This document shows, in pieces, positions 43,075 to 53,964 of a DNA stretch of 64,000 bases; position 1 is the stretch's first letter; every line of letters begins with the position of its first letter. Position numbers and translations under genes: made by a program. The stretch comes from Lampris incognitus (lineage: Eukaryota > Chordata > Actinopteri > Lampriformes > Lampridae): contig NC_079213.1 of assembly GCF_029633865.1 (NCBI RefSeq), forward strand, positions 87,455,293-87,519,292, read 5' to 3'. The notes beneath the pieces were generated by a model. It ran no database searches. It was not told where the DNA came from and saw only the letters and a list, made by a program, of their open reading frames with translations.

Positions 43075-43400
43075 TAATAATAATACATCAATCTTATATA
43101 GCGTTTTTCTAATACTCAAAGTCGCTTTACAGTAAACGGGGTTAAACAAGACGACAGATAAACATAACACAGACATACAGGGGTGGATGGGAAGGGGGGC
43201 TACGAGAGGGAGAAGCGGCAGGCACACAATGCCAGCAGTACTCTCCGAGTAACATGTCTTTGACTAACATGTCTTGGCAATATGTCTTAGCTATGTCTAA
43301 GGAAATGACTAATATGTCTTGGCAATGTCTTGGCTATGTCTAAGGCAATCACTAATACATCTTGGCAATGTCTTGAACTAATATGTCTCAGCACATAAAG
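43075..43400. repeat. Dispersed repeat followed by imperfect tandem units
   Basis: 43085-43140 (TTATATAGCGTTTTTCTAATAC..CAAAGTCGCTTTACAG) resembles a conserved fish repeat core. 43250-43395 is an imperfect tandem array built on ACTAATATGTCTTGGCAATG, five or six diverged units. Confidence 0.6.
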
Positions 43401-43559
43401 TCGAAAACCGCTCATTTCGACTTCATATGTGCCCGCTGGCCTTTTTCACTGAAGGGGGCTGGTGATTAATTCATGACCATTTAATGTCTGAATGTAGAAA
43501 CGTACACCTTTGTTGTCTTTATGCATGCTCAATAATCCAAGTAAGGAAATCCCAGAAAG

Positions 43560-43650
43560 TTTAACCAGTTCATCTGGACGTAACGTTTATTGACAGAAAC
43601 GTTTCACCACTAATCTAAGTGACCTCATCAACTGCAGGTATCCCCTGCAG
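43560..43650 (-). mobile_element. Penelope-like element terminal fragment
   Basis: On the minus strand it reads ISGETFLSINVTSR before a stop, a phrase common at the ends of fish Penelope-like elements. It is opposite in orientation to the GIY-YIG piece 0.7 kb away. See the hammerhead-like finding. Confidence 0.5.
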
Positions 43651-43659
43651 GTATCCCCA

Positions 43660-44065
43660 CCCCACATAGCAAAATTGTTGTGGCTCGGACCCGTCCCACA
43701 CCCGACATTTCATCCTACCCACATACGGCACTTGGGCGGTCCACTTCTGTTTGCCAGATCTGGGCCAGAACCAAGCCATAGCAATGCCGCATGTGCCCCA
43801 TATTTGCCAAAGGTGGCCCACATTTGTTTTGTGATATGTGGGCCATATTCACCATTTACCACACAGGCCACTTCAGGGTCACATTCAGATTACATGTTGC
43901 CAAGAGCACCACATCTTTGCCACAAAAAAGGCCCACTTTTGATTTGGCATATTTGGGCCATATTTACTATTAAACATGTGGGCCACTTCAGGCTCACATC
44001 CATTTTGCCAGGGCCAGAAGAAGGCCATCAGTGCCACATCATTGCCTGAAGTGGCCCACATCCTT
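43660..44065. repeat. Diverged tandem of GGGCCACAT-type units
   Basis: GGCCACATTTG, GGGCCATATTCACCATTTAC, GGCCACTTCAGGGTCACAT and related words recur with spacing of roughly 40-90 bases. The family is unassigned. Confidence 0.55.
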
Positions 44066-44279
44066 ATAAATAATACAGTGGCACAACGACTGAAAACAAC
44101 GATCGGTTTCATATGCAAATTGCCGTGACATTTAAATGGTCATGTGTACTATGCACAGAGGATTTGGGGATGGTTGCAATCACAGCATTGTAAGATGGCG
44201 ACAAACTAGCAGTCAACCGGACACTGCACCACTGAGCTGACTACATCCCCACCGACACAACGGCTGGGAAGCGGAGAAA

Positions 44280-44700
44280 TCCCACATTGAACAGGCCCTG
44301 GTTAAGTGTGGTTATTCTAACTGGGCGTTTGTCAAAGCCAGGAAGACGCCCAAAAAGTGGACCAGCCGATCGAAGAGAGGGGAAGGACCACAGCTGTATG
44401 TGGCGGGAGTGTCGGAACATTTGAGATGTGTATTTTCCAAACACCGCGTCTCAGTTGCTTTCAAACCTCAAAACATGCTGCACCAGGAGTTGGTCCACTT
44501 CAAGGATCGGGTCCCCTGGCACAAACAGAGCAATATAGTGTATGCTGTTAAGTACAAGGAGGATTGCCGTGACTTGTATATTGGGGAAACCCAACAGACG
44601 CTGGCCAAGAGGGTGGCACAACACAGAAAAGCTAATGCGTCAGGCCAGGACTTCGCAGTCTACACCCAATCTATGGGCCAGTGGCTGATTCAACTTCTGT
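44280..44700 (+). mobile_element. Penelope-like retroelement, C-terminal part with GIY-YIG nuclease
   Basis: An open frame reads QLYVAGVSEHLRCVFSKH, then FKPQNMLHQELVHFKD, then NIVYAVKYKEDCRDLYIGET and RVAQHRKA. VYAV..LYIGET is the GIY-YIG endonuclease signature of Penelope-like elements. The reverse transcriptase part upstream is missing and the 3' side is cut by a family A SINE at about 44752. It is a dead fragment. Confidence 0.85.
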
Positions 44701-44751
44701 GGTACACTTTTTGCTGTTGTTGTTTTGTTTGTTTGTTTGTTTGTTTTGGGG

Positions 44752-45175
44752 GGGGATTTTTCCCTATTTTTCTCCCAAATTTTACCCATCCAATTACCCC
44801 ACTCTTCCGGGTCGTCCCGGTCGCTGCTCCACCCCCTCTGCCAATCCAGGGCAGGCTGCAGACTACCACATGCCTTCTCCTATACATGTGGAGTCGCCAG
44901 CGCCAGGCCAGCCGCTTCTTTTCACCTGACAGTGAAGAGTTTCACCAGGGGGACATAGCGCTTGGGAGGATCATGCTATTTCCCCCAGTTCCAACTCCCC
45001 CCACCCCGAACAGGCGCCCCGACCGACCAGAGGAGGCGCTAGTGCAGCGACTCGGACACATACTCACAACCGGCTTCCCACCCACAGACACAGCCAATTG
45101 TATCTAGGGCCCCCCGACCAAGCCGGAGGTAACACGGGGATTCAAACCGGCGATCCCCGTGTTGCTAGACCGCCC
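44752..45175 (-). mobile_element. tRNA-derived SINE, family A, copy 3
   Basis: Minus-strand body with CTGTCAGGTGAAAAGAAGCGG and the B-box-like GCCGGTTTGAATCCCCGTGT near 45140. The tail (GGAGAAAAATAGGG) lies at 44755-44770. It is inserted at the end of the Penelope-like fragment. Confidence 0.8.
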
Positions 45176-45362
45176 CTCAATTTTGTTATTTTGCTTCAAA
45201 ATTTATATGGTCACCCTTGAAATCAATTAATCAATCAAAATTTGATTAATCAAAACACAATATAGTACATTTTGTACATTACCAATCAGTGCAAAGTACT
45301 TAACACTATGTCAAAATGGTTGCACGGATAGAAAGTCGATGACAAAATAACTAAACAAAAGA

Positions 45363-45462
45363 AAAGCAGAGAATAGAAGGGATGGGATAAAGAGAAAAAA
45401 AAAATTGAAAATATTCAAATTTACTTTTTTCTCTTTATCCCATCCCCTCTATTCTCCGCTTT
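45363..45462. repeat. Hairpin with 38-bp arms
   Basis: Arms 45363-45400 and 45425-45462 are inverted copies with two mismatches and a 24-base AT-rich loop. It lies about 400 bases upstream of the tetraspanin start codon. Confidence 0.8.
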
Positions 45463-45627
45463 ATTTATCTATTCATTTATATATTTATTTATCTATAAAT
45501 TATTTAAAATTTCTATATACATTTATTTATTTTTAAGGAAATATAAAGGAATACAAAAATACACAATAACATGACAAACTCCGAAATTGAATCAACAGTA
45601 CCATAGCGGCTATTAAGAAAGTGGATT

Positions 45628-45646
45628 CAGAGAGAGAGAGATAAGG

Positions 45647-45708
<62 letters not shown>
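45628..45708 (+). repeat. (AG)n microsatellite upstream of the tetraspanin
   Basis: About 30 AG units, 160 bases before the start codon. It could fall in the promoter or 5' UTR. Confidence 0.9.
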
Positions 45709-45712
<4 letters not shown>

Positions 45713-45868
45713 CTGCTCAGATGAGCCGTAAAAGAATGCATGATGTCCCAGGGAGCAAGCTGCCACACGTCCCGTACAGCCGACAGGTAGACAGAAACTC
45801 AGGCTTTCTGCTGTAATGTCACTCGACCGACTCTCTCCAGCCAGACACTGACAGAATTAACAGGGGAA

Positions 45869-46526
45869 ATGAAAGGATACCGAACCATCAAATATACCCT
45901 ATTTGTCTGTTGTTATGTATTCTGGGTAAGTTGCAAAATGTGTTTTGACTAGTTTTTTTTTTATTAAATTTTTCGAAGCAATAAACTCAACTTGAGTTTA
46001 TTGCTCAATATCTAAACCACTACTGATTTGCTCATCTATAGTGCCTGCTATTTTGTAAGCGCAAAGAAAATATGACATGGCTTGGAAGGTGATATTTATT
46101 TACACGCCACAGATCTTCTTTTTTTTTTGACAGGAAAGTTAATTTTTATATGTGTAAAAACCAACATAACTGTGTCTATACTGGGTCGGTTGGACATAAT
46201 CTTAAGAACGCCAGCCTCATGTTTTAGCCATAATTAGTCACAAACCATTGCCGACATAAGAAAACTTAGTGTTTGCCATAAGTCATTTAAAAAATAAGGG
46301 TATGATAGTGGTCACCTCTTAGTTGAGTCATGATGTGTTACAAAACTCAAACAAGAGTAGTTAAACGATATTTTCCACTACTTTTTCAGGTAGCAAGTGC
46401 TGTCCTTATAGCTGTGGGGGTATACGCAAAGGTTGCCAAAGAGAAAGGTAAGTTACCAGTCTATCCACCATTCAACAACAGATAACTCACATGCTCAATG
46501 CTATGTAAGACTTTCAGCTAGTACAT

Positions 46527-46584
<58 letters not shown>

Positions 46585-49500
46585 TGTGGTGTGTATGCAG
46601 ATGTTGTCGACACACTGATGGTAGACCCGGCGCTGGTGTTGATCAGTGTTGGATCTGTGATGTTCATGATAACGTTCCTCGGCTGCTATGGGGCACTGCG
46701 TAACAACAGCTGCCTGCTGAAGACAGTAGGTATCTCACCTGCTCTGAGACCAACGGGTTAGGAGCACAGTAGCCCCCCCCCCATGCAGATTTTTTCTTAC
46801 ATATGAGACTCTCAATTTCAACATCTGCCCTCTTCAACTGGCAAATCAGAAGTCATGCTTAACCACAGACTGCTGCTCTTCACCTGGCAGGGATACAGGT
46901 CTGTCATAAGGTCTAAGGAATTGAAAGTCCAGTTCAATTAAATTTAATCATACTTACCTCTGGCTTGGTCGGGCATCCCTACAGACACAATGGTCGTGTC
47001 TGCGGGTGGGAAGCCGGATGTGGGTATGTGCCCTGGTCACTGCACTAGTACCTCCTCTGGTCGGTCGGAGCACCTGGCAAAACTCCTCACTGTCAGGTGA
47101 AAAGAAGCGGCTGACAACTCCACATGTATCGGAGGAGGCAGGTGGTAGTCTGCAGCCCTCCCCAGATCGGCAGAGGGGGTGGAGTAGCAGCCGGGACAGC
47201 TCAGAAAATAGGGTAATTGGCCAAGTACAATTGAGGAGGAAAAAAAAAGGGAGGGGGGGATCCAAATAAACAAAAACAAAACAAGTGTCTCAAGCAGCTA
47301 GATAATAATCCTATTTCACTCTCCAAGTGAGTCCCCTCACGAAATGAAAATTCCTATTTCTGAATGTTTCCTTCTTTTGATGTTGCAAGATGCATTATGA
47401 GATTGTGTATGCAGCTTGAAGAAAGAGTTTGGTTGTCTACCTGAGGTGGTCTAAGAAACTGTAAGACTTTCTTTCCCCATGTGTCTCTATGGCCCTATTT
47501 GCACTTGGACTCTTTATGCAAATAAGTGTGACTGGATTGTTTTCCATTCACCCGAGACACGTTTCAGTGCCAGGTGTAAATGGGAATGTAGGGCCAACAC
47601 TGGAACAAACTAAGAAGGGTCAGAGGTCGTCAATTGGTGTGTTCATTGTGTCTCCAGTTTCTAGGAATATTGGTGGCCATCCTCTTACTCCAGATAGCTG
47701 CTGCTGTGCTCGGCTACCTCTTTACTCACACGGTAATGTTACGCTGGTTTGGTTGAAAATATTTTTGTTAAAAAATGTCCTTTGAATGAGTTTGATGTTT
47801 CAGGTATCTGGGCTGTATTTAAAGGAAGTGTTGTAACCAGATCTTGTGCTGTCAAGCTTCGGTGAAGACTTCAACATGAGTTGAATGTTAGAGGAAATAT
47901 GCATTAGTGAGAGTGGGGACGTTAAAAGAAGTGATCGAATTCTCGCTTTCCATTAAGCCTCATGACACTTAGAGAGTTTCGAATTTAAGTGCTGCAATCC
48001 ATACCCCCCCATCCATACTCCCATACCCTTCCATACGCCAATACCCCCCATACCCCCCCCCCACACACACACAGACACACACTCGATGAGTATGGTGTTA
48101 TTTTTGTGCCTATATTTTGAGCGCACAAATGAATCTTTTGTACACGCACAAATAAATGTTTTGTACACGCGTAAACTTAATTTCGAAGAGAAATGTATCA
48201 TCGTGCAAATAATTATTAATTTTGAGCAAAGGAAAATCTATTTTGTACTCAATAATATTAATAAATAAACGATTACAAAAGCATAACTTACTGGGCGCTG
48301 TGTATTAGTTGGACATATTTGATTTTCATCAGGAACATCTCGTCTCTTCTCCTCCAATCGCCATTGGTCATTGGCATCATTGGAAATGTTGTGATTGGAG
48401 ATCAGGCCAGCCACTCATTTTAAGTTTATGCGTGTACAAAACATTAATTTGTGCACTCAAAATATAGGCACAAAAATAACGCCATAGATGTGGGGGCTGA
48501 TAAAACAAACAAATTGTTGGATTTGTGTCATTTGCGTTAGCATCAAAGCCATGGCTAATGTTTTGTACATATATGATGTTGATAATGCGTTTATGAAATG
48601 TCGCTTCACACTCTTATGCCATCTAGGTAATGGAGAGGACACAAAAGCTGATGATGAAAGCTATAGTCCGCTACAGGGAGGACCAAGACCTGGAAAATCT
48701 TATTGATTTTATACAGAAGAAGGTACAGAAGTTAACAAAGAATTAACCATGATTAACAAACATGTTTTTTTCCTTCAAGTTGCAGCTCTCAAGTGATAAA
48801 TGGCTGCTACCTTCTTCATGTTTGTCTTATTAATTTATTAGTTGGGAGGCCACTACGATTTCTAAATGAGCTCTGGGTCAGCAGAATATAACTTGTAAAT
48901 ATCAGCAAGGGTTACTGAATTCTCCTGATAGAGACAAATTACATGAGCCTCGGCCATCCTAATGCCCAGAGCAGAGTTTACTGAGGGTTTAGACTACTAC
49001 TTCTCTGTTTGACTTTATCTTCTCTTGCTTTGCTTTGATTTGTTTTTATTCACACTGAATTATACAGGTCAGGATTAAAGTGAAATTACACAGGATGCTT
49101 TTAAAGAGCGAAGGTCCAAAAGTGATCATCACGTTTATTTTGTACTCTGTTACTTGTTTCAGGAAGGTTCTTTAGAAACACTCTCTATGAAGAATTATTA
49201 TTAATCTATTAATTAACCTATAGGGATTTGCCTCCGTTTCTGCCACATGAACAGAAAATTGTATACACTCTATCTCACTGGTTTTTAAAGTTTTGTTTCA
49301 CATTAAGTAATATCAACTTAGTACTAATAAAAGTAATACATAGCTTTTCTGTAAAAACAATTTCTAATCTTTTTTTCCCCCCCATGACTCTGACCGTTAT
49401 GAATCGATGACCTTGTATTTGTAGTTCCAGTGCTGTGGAGTCCAGAACTTCATGGACTGGTCCCATAACGTCTACTTTGAATGTTCTGACACCAACCCCA

Positions 49501-51655
49501 GTCTGGAGGCCTGCGGTGTCCCCTTCTCCTGCTGTGTCCACTTACAAAACCAGGTCGGCACCGTCATTGGTCTAATGGTCAGAGACTGGTTTTGATCTGA
49601 TCTGACTTAGTGTGTACACCTATATACTAGTCAGTGATCCACACATGCTAAACAATACACACAACATGACCCAGTAGGGCTGAAGTCAAAACTGCACCAA
49701 CCGGGGGCATCCAGGTAGCGTGGCGGTCTATTCCATTGCCTACCAACATGGGGATCGCTGGTTCAAATCCCTGTATTATCTCTGGTTTGGTCGTGCATCC
49801 CTACAGACACAGTTGCCCGTGTCTGCGGGTGAGAAGCCGGATGTAGATATGTGTCCTGGTCACTGCAATAGCGCCTCCTCTGGTCGGTCGGGGCACCTGT
49901 CCAGGGGGGAGGGGGAACTGGGGGGAATAGTGTGATCCTCCCACGTACTATGTCCCCCTGGTGAAACTCCTCACTGTCAGGTGAAACTCCTCACTGTCAG
50001 GTGAAAAGAAGCGACTGGCGACTCCACATGTATCGGAGGAGGCATGTGGTAGTCTGCAACCCTCCCCGGATCAGCAGAGGGGATGGCGCAGAGACCGGGA
50101 CGGCTCGGAAGAGTGGGGTAATTGGCCGGGTACAATTGGGGAGAAAAAAAAGAGGGGGGGCAAACTGCACGAACCAAAATCTGTGTCTAGTTTTTGTCCA
50201 AATTCAAGGTTTTCAATATCTAAGACTAAACGGATGTTGTCATAGACAACAACCATTAATCGACAGTCATTGATAACCATCAAAAAATTACAATACACAA
50301 AATGAGAGTGTCTTTAGGATTCGACAGTAATTATAGTACACGCACCATCACGAAGAGAACAAAACTTCGGGCATGAGCGTCTTGTACGTTAAGCTCATTA
50401 TCTGAGCTAGACTTCAGTCATTCAGCTAATGTGTTGGAGCATTACTCACCAATTCACACACAGCTGCAACACATAGTGAACAATAGATGCTGCTGCCATG
50501 ACGAAAACTTCACTACTAGGATCAAGGGAGATTTGTCTGATTTAACTCGAACTGATGGAAAACACATTTGGATTAAATTTTCTCAAATGGTCATGTTGTA
50601 ACTGCCAAATAGTAGCGTGCAAATTACCTCAGACACTTCCCACTTTTAACTTGTGTGCACATCTTTTCTGATGCCCCAGACGGTGTTAAACACCATGTGT
50701 GGCTATGGGATGCAGGACTTGGAGGAGAGCTCTGCTGGGGGGGACATCTACACCGTGGGCTGTGTGGAGAAGATCATCTGGTGGGCCAAACGTAATCTGT
50801 TCTTGGTGGCTGGCCTGACTGCAGGTTTGCTCTTACTTGAGGTAAGCATGGCAATATTTCTGACCGGTCAAGCTGTCTGAGAATTATTTGTAGAGATAAT
50901 TTTTACACTATTGTGATTAAAAAAAAAAAAGAAGAAAAAAAAAGTAGCAGCTGAATTCAAAATCATCCTTCCTTATCTTGGAAATCTAATGGTTCCAATT
51001 TGGAGTTTTCATTCAGTTATCTTTGGACAGAAGTTTGTCCTTTAGAAAAGCACCATTGCTCATCTCAGTTTTGTTTTATCAGTTATTTAGATTACTCTTT
51101 TCAAATGCTCCAGATCTCATGTTGAAATGAGTCTTTGTATTAAATCATTAACAAATTATTTTATGTTTCATACAGCCATCTATCGTTCAGTGTCCTGATT
51201 CTGGCTCTTTAATTAAGTGTTTGCTTTTAGCTGAGATGAACATTTACTTAAGATGATATGTTAGAAAATTGGCATATGTTAGCCATTTTTACCTGAAACC
51301 TGAAATACATTCACATATAGATGACTCAATCTGGAGATTATAACTTTGTTCTTTACACATCATGCTTCACGAGCTTGTCAGCACTACCATCATCAGAGTT
51401 TGCTTCTTTTTTTTTTTTTTTTTTTTAGATTAAACTGATTGTGATGTGTGTTGGAGCTTTGGAAGGCGGCCATCTTAATTTTGTGTTTGTTTACTTTGGC
51501 AGATCTGTATGATCTCCTTAGCTGCTGCTCAGATCTATAGAATAAAGAAAGTTCAACAACAGCGGAGAGAGAAAGATCTCAGGGAGATGTCCTTCAGCAG
51601 GGAAAGGAAAGACAGCTACTGGTACCCTGCCTTTAGTGACTTCAAGGACGAATGA
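45869..51655 (+). CDS. TspanC8-type tetraspanin, eight coding exons
   Basis: Coding exons are 45869-45925, 46390-46447, 46601-46725, 47658-47732, 48627-48722, 49425-49553, 50680-50841 and 51503-51655. All introns are GT-AG and the phases agree, giving 284 residues. TM1 lies at residues 10-32, TM2 at about 50-70, TM3 at about 82-103 and TM4 at about 222-244. The large loop has the CCG motif (140-142) and eight cysteines at 140, 141, 157, 167, 173, 174, 187 and 208. That number defines the TspanC8 group (TSPAN5, 10, 14, 15, 17, 33), which carries ADAM10 out of the ER and directs its cleavage of Notch and other substrates. A glycosylation sequon NQT (179-181) spans the exon 6/7 junction. Wording such as DLENLIDFIQKKFQCCG and VLNTMCGYGMQ is closest to TSPAN33/TSPAN15/TSPAN10; I cannot choose between them. 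The cytoplasmic tail is long and charged. Introns hold SINEs and a MITE. Confidence 0.93.
46529..46600 (+). repeat. (GT)n microsatellite abutting the tetraspanin exon 3 acceptor
   Basis: About 25 GT units lead straight into GGTGTGTGGTGTGTATGCAG|ATG, in pieces. There is no ordinary pyrimidine tract; the repeat fills the place where it should be. Confidence 0.9.
46956..47260 (+). mobile_element. tRNA-derived SINE, family A, copy 4 (shortened)
   Basis: Begins inside the body at CTCTGGCTTGGTCGGGCATCC and ends GGCCAAGTACAATTGAGG plus an A-run. The middle part between the GGTCGGTCGG box and the CTCACTGTCAGG box is shorter than in other copies. It lies in tetraspanin intron 3. Confidence 0.8.
48091..48486. 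mobile_element. MITE with long inverted repeats in tetraspanin intron 4
   Basis: Left arm TATGGTGTTATTTTTGTGCC... and right arm ...GGCACAAAAATAACGCCATA are inverted copies over about 70 bases, sharing TTTTGTACACGC motifs. The TA at each edge may be the target duplication, which would make it mariner-like. It has no coding capacity. The left arm has an extra internal repeat of about 20 bases. Confidence 0.75.
49703..50161 (+). mobile_element. tRNA-derived SINE, family A, copy 5 (full length)
   Basis: The head has an A-box (GGTAGCGTGGCGGTCTATTCC) and B-box (GCTGGTTCAAATCC). The body repeats CTCCTCACTGTCAGGTGAAA once more than other copies. The tail is A- and G-rich. It is flanked by 14-base duplications AAACTGCACCAACC (49689-49702) and AAACTGCACGAACC (50162-50175). 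It lies in tetraspanin intron 6. Confidence 0.9.
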
Positions 51656-53060
51656 GATCTGCTTCAGCTAGGAGAGCAGCCACGCTATCTGCTGATGTTG
51701 GATCAGATTCTTCTTCCCCCAATTCAAACAGATAAGAATCATATCTGAGTTTGGACAGGGGTGATCTCTTTGAAAACCCTTTGTAAGATGGCTGGATGGA
51801 ACTGAATGTTGATTACAGTATAAGACACCGCTGGGTTTACCTTGTGAACGTACGACCAGCATGTTGTTGGCAAACTGTTAACAAACACTTTGAAGACCCA
51901 GAGAACAGAGTGGTCCAGTTCTGATTCCCAAAACCCACGAGTAAGCTCACATTTCCCCAACATTCTCTTTGTATGGGAAATATGAATGGGGTTTTTGTTA
52001 AATGCCTCAAATACAGTCTGTAGTCAACATGATTTAATGAGTAATTTAAATGAGGTTGAATTCGGAGGCATACATAGATAGCCATAGAAAAGCAAGTTAT
52101 AAACAAATGGTGGTCACATAAAAACATAGATTAGTCTACCCTGCTGAAAAAAACATCAGAAACCAGTACAAGAATCCTGATCGTGTCCAATAGAATAAAC
52201 TATCAGCACCATCAGTTCAGTGTGTTTTTGGACGCTGATCAAATAGTTTTGTTTCCATACGAAACTATAAATCTGATCCTGATGGTTTCCAATAAGAGTA
52301 CAACATGTCATGATGGTTTGCATTAGACATACAAATACAGACCATTAAAAACCATCAGAAAAAGCTGTATTTTGACGTTTTTTTTTTTTAAAGCAGGCTA
52401 ACCTTAGTGATTACATCAAGGATATTTATCTTTACCCAATTCAACAAAACCTCTTTTTGTTTGTGTTGCCCATGGACCTCATTTAACCTATTTAATAAAA
52501 ACTTCACAAATTTTTCCCTTGGAGACAGGGTGGAAGTAACCCATGACGAAGCTAAATTCAGGGTTTTTCCTCCCAAAAAATATAATCTTTGAACCACTTT
52601 AGAAATACATGTCTAGTTTTGTCCCATTTTGAAAATGCGAGTGATTGAGCGAGTGGGCGAGTGTTTAAAAAAAAAAATCATTCACAAATATCACTTCTTA
52701 TATTGACAGATGGATGTATTTGTATTAACCATTGAAAGCTTCACTAAAAAGTATTATATGAGATTATTTTATAGTAGTGCATTATTTCCCCGAAATGTGT
52801 TAAAAAAACTCTGATAAGAACAACACTTGTTGATTACCATTCTCCCATTTCCTCACTTCAACCAATCCTGATCCCTACTTTTCATGCAAATATATTTTTA
52901 GAGCAGCCATTACCTTTAGATCAATCAAGTTTTTTACCAGAAATATAAAAACAAACTTAAAAGCCTTCAAACACACACTGATATTGGCGGTTATCTATAT
53001 GTAACAACAGCTAGCATTGAGCTAAGCTGTTAGCATGTGCCGATTAACTGTAGTTACAAC
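51656..53060 (+). other. Tetraspanin 3' UTR and downstream flank
   Basis: No other exon is supported. An AATAAA lies at about 52192 and another at about 52493; either could end the transcript. The remaining sequence is AT-rich. Confidence 0.4.
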
Positions 53061-53063
53061 GTT

Positions 53064-53231
53064 ACAATGTTACAATTTCATTTAGCAGACACTTTTATCC
53101 AAAGCAATATACATCTGAGAGTTAATACAACACAAGCAAGGATCTAGTCAGGAGACAACAACGTAAGTAAGTGCCAAAAAACTAGGTTCAGGTCCGATAA
53201 GACATAGGTGTCAAAAGGCAGTGCACAAAGG
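53064..53231. repeat. Old dispersed repeat split by the third LTR element
   Basis: ACAATTTCATTTAGCAGACACTTTTATCC and AAAGCAATATACATCTG resemble, in pieces, a repeat core very common in fish. The other half continues at 58481-58540, after the LTR element, so the LTR element inserted into it. Confidence 0.6.
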
Positions 53232-53801
53232 TGTAACCAGGTTAAAATTAATGTTTTTATTTTATTTTGTTTGAGTATGAAATATCACCAAATCCTGTCT
53301 GTGTGCTGTTATTTGTGTTTACTACATTTTATTTTATGTCATTATTTACTTTTATGTATGTTTTACAACGACCGTCATATACGTGTACTGTCGCTTTAAG
53401 AGAGAGGTCTTGTGGGTACACGGAAGAGGGAACGCGGGAGAGGCCATTTTTGTTTTGTGGGAGGAGTCTCAAGCAGCGATCGAGCCGAGCCACGCGTGTT
53501 TCTTACCGTAGGACAGTTTTGCTGGTTGAGGAGAACGTAACCTTGAGTATCCCTGTAAGAAGATACTGCAAGCTGTGGGATAAAATACTTGTTTATCCTT
53601 TCTTACATCGGAGTCCCGTGGATGGTTTCTCCTTCTAATGCACACGAGTGAAGTCCGGGCAGTGGTTGAACTTCGACCCCCACGTCCGTAAGAAACACCG
53701 CTGCCGCTGGAGGACTGGACGTTTGTCGAAGGGTTTGAAACCAAAATAAATGGCGAGGTGGGCCAAATAGAGTCCTGTGTGTCCCCCCTCCTTCCTTGAT
53801 C

Positions 53802-53832
<31 letters not shown>

Positions 53833-53950
53833 GAGACTGAGGGCCCCCCACAACACCTGGGGCCCCACCCAACTAGAACACAACGCAGAGCTACTGATGA
53901 GAGTGACGGGCGTGCAGCAGGCTGACCAGCATAGGACTGCCCCCGTTACA
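53232..53950 (+). repeat. 5' LTR of the gag-integrase element
   Basis: 719 bp. It contains an ATG-triplet repeat at about 53802-53832 that is much shorter in the 3' LTR and accounts for most of the length difference. Confidence 0.9.
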
Positions 53951-53951
53951 T

Positions 53952-53964
53952 TGGTGCCGTGACC
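53952..53964 (+). other. Primer-binding site matching tRNA-His
   Basis: TGGTGCCGTGAC follows the LTR by one base. It is complementary to the 3' end of tRNA-His (GTCACGGCA plus CCA). The match stops after 12 bases. Confidence 0.6.
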
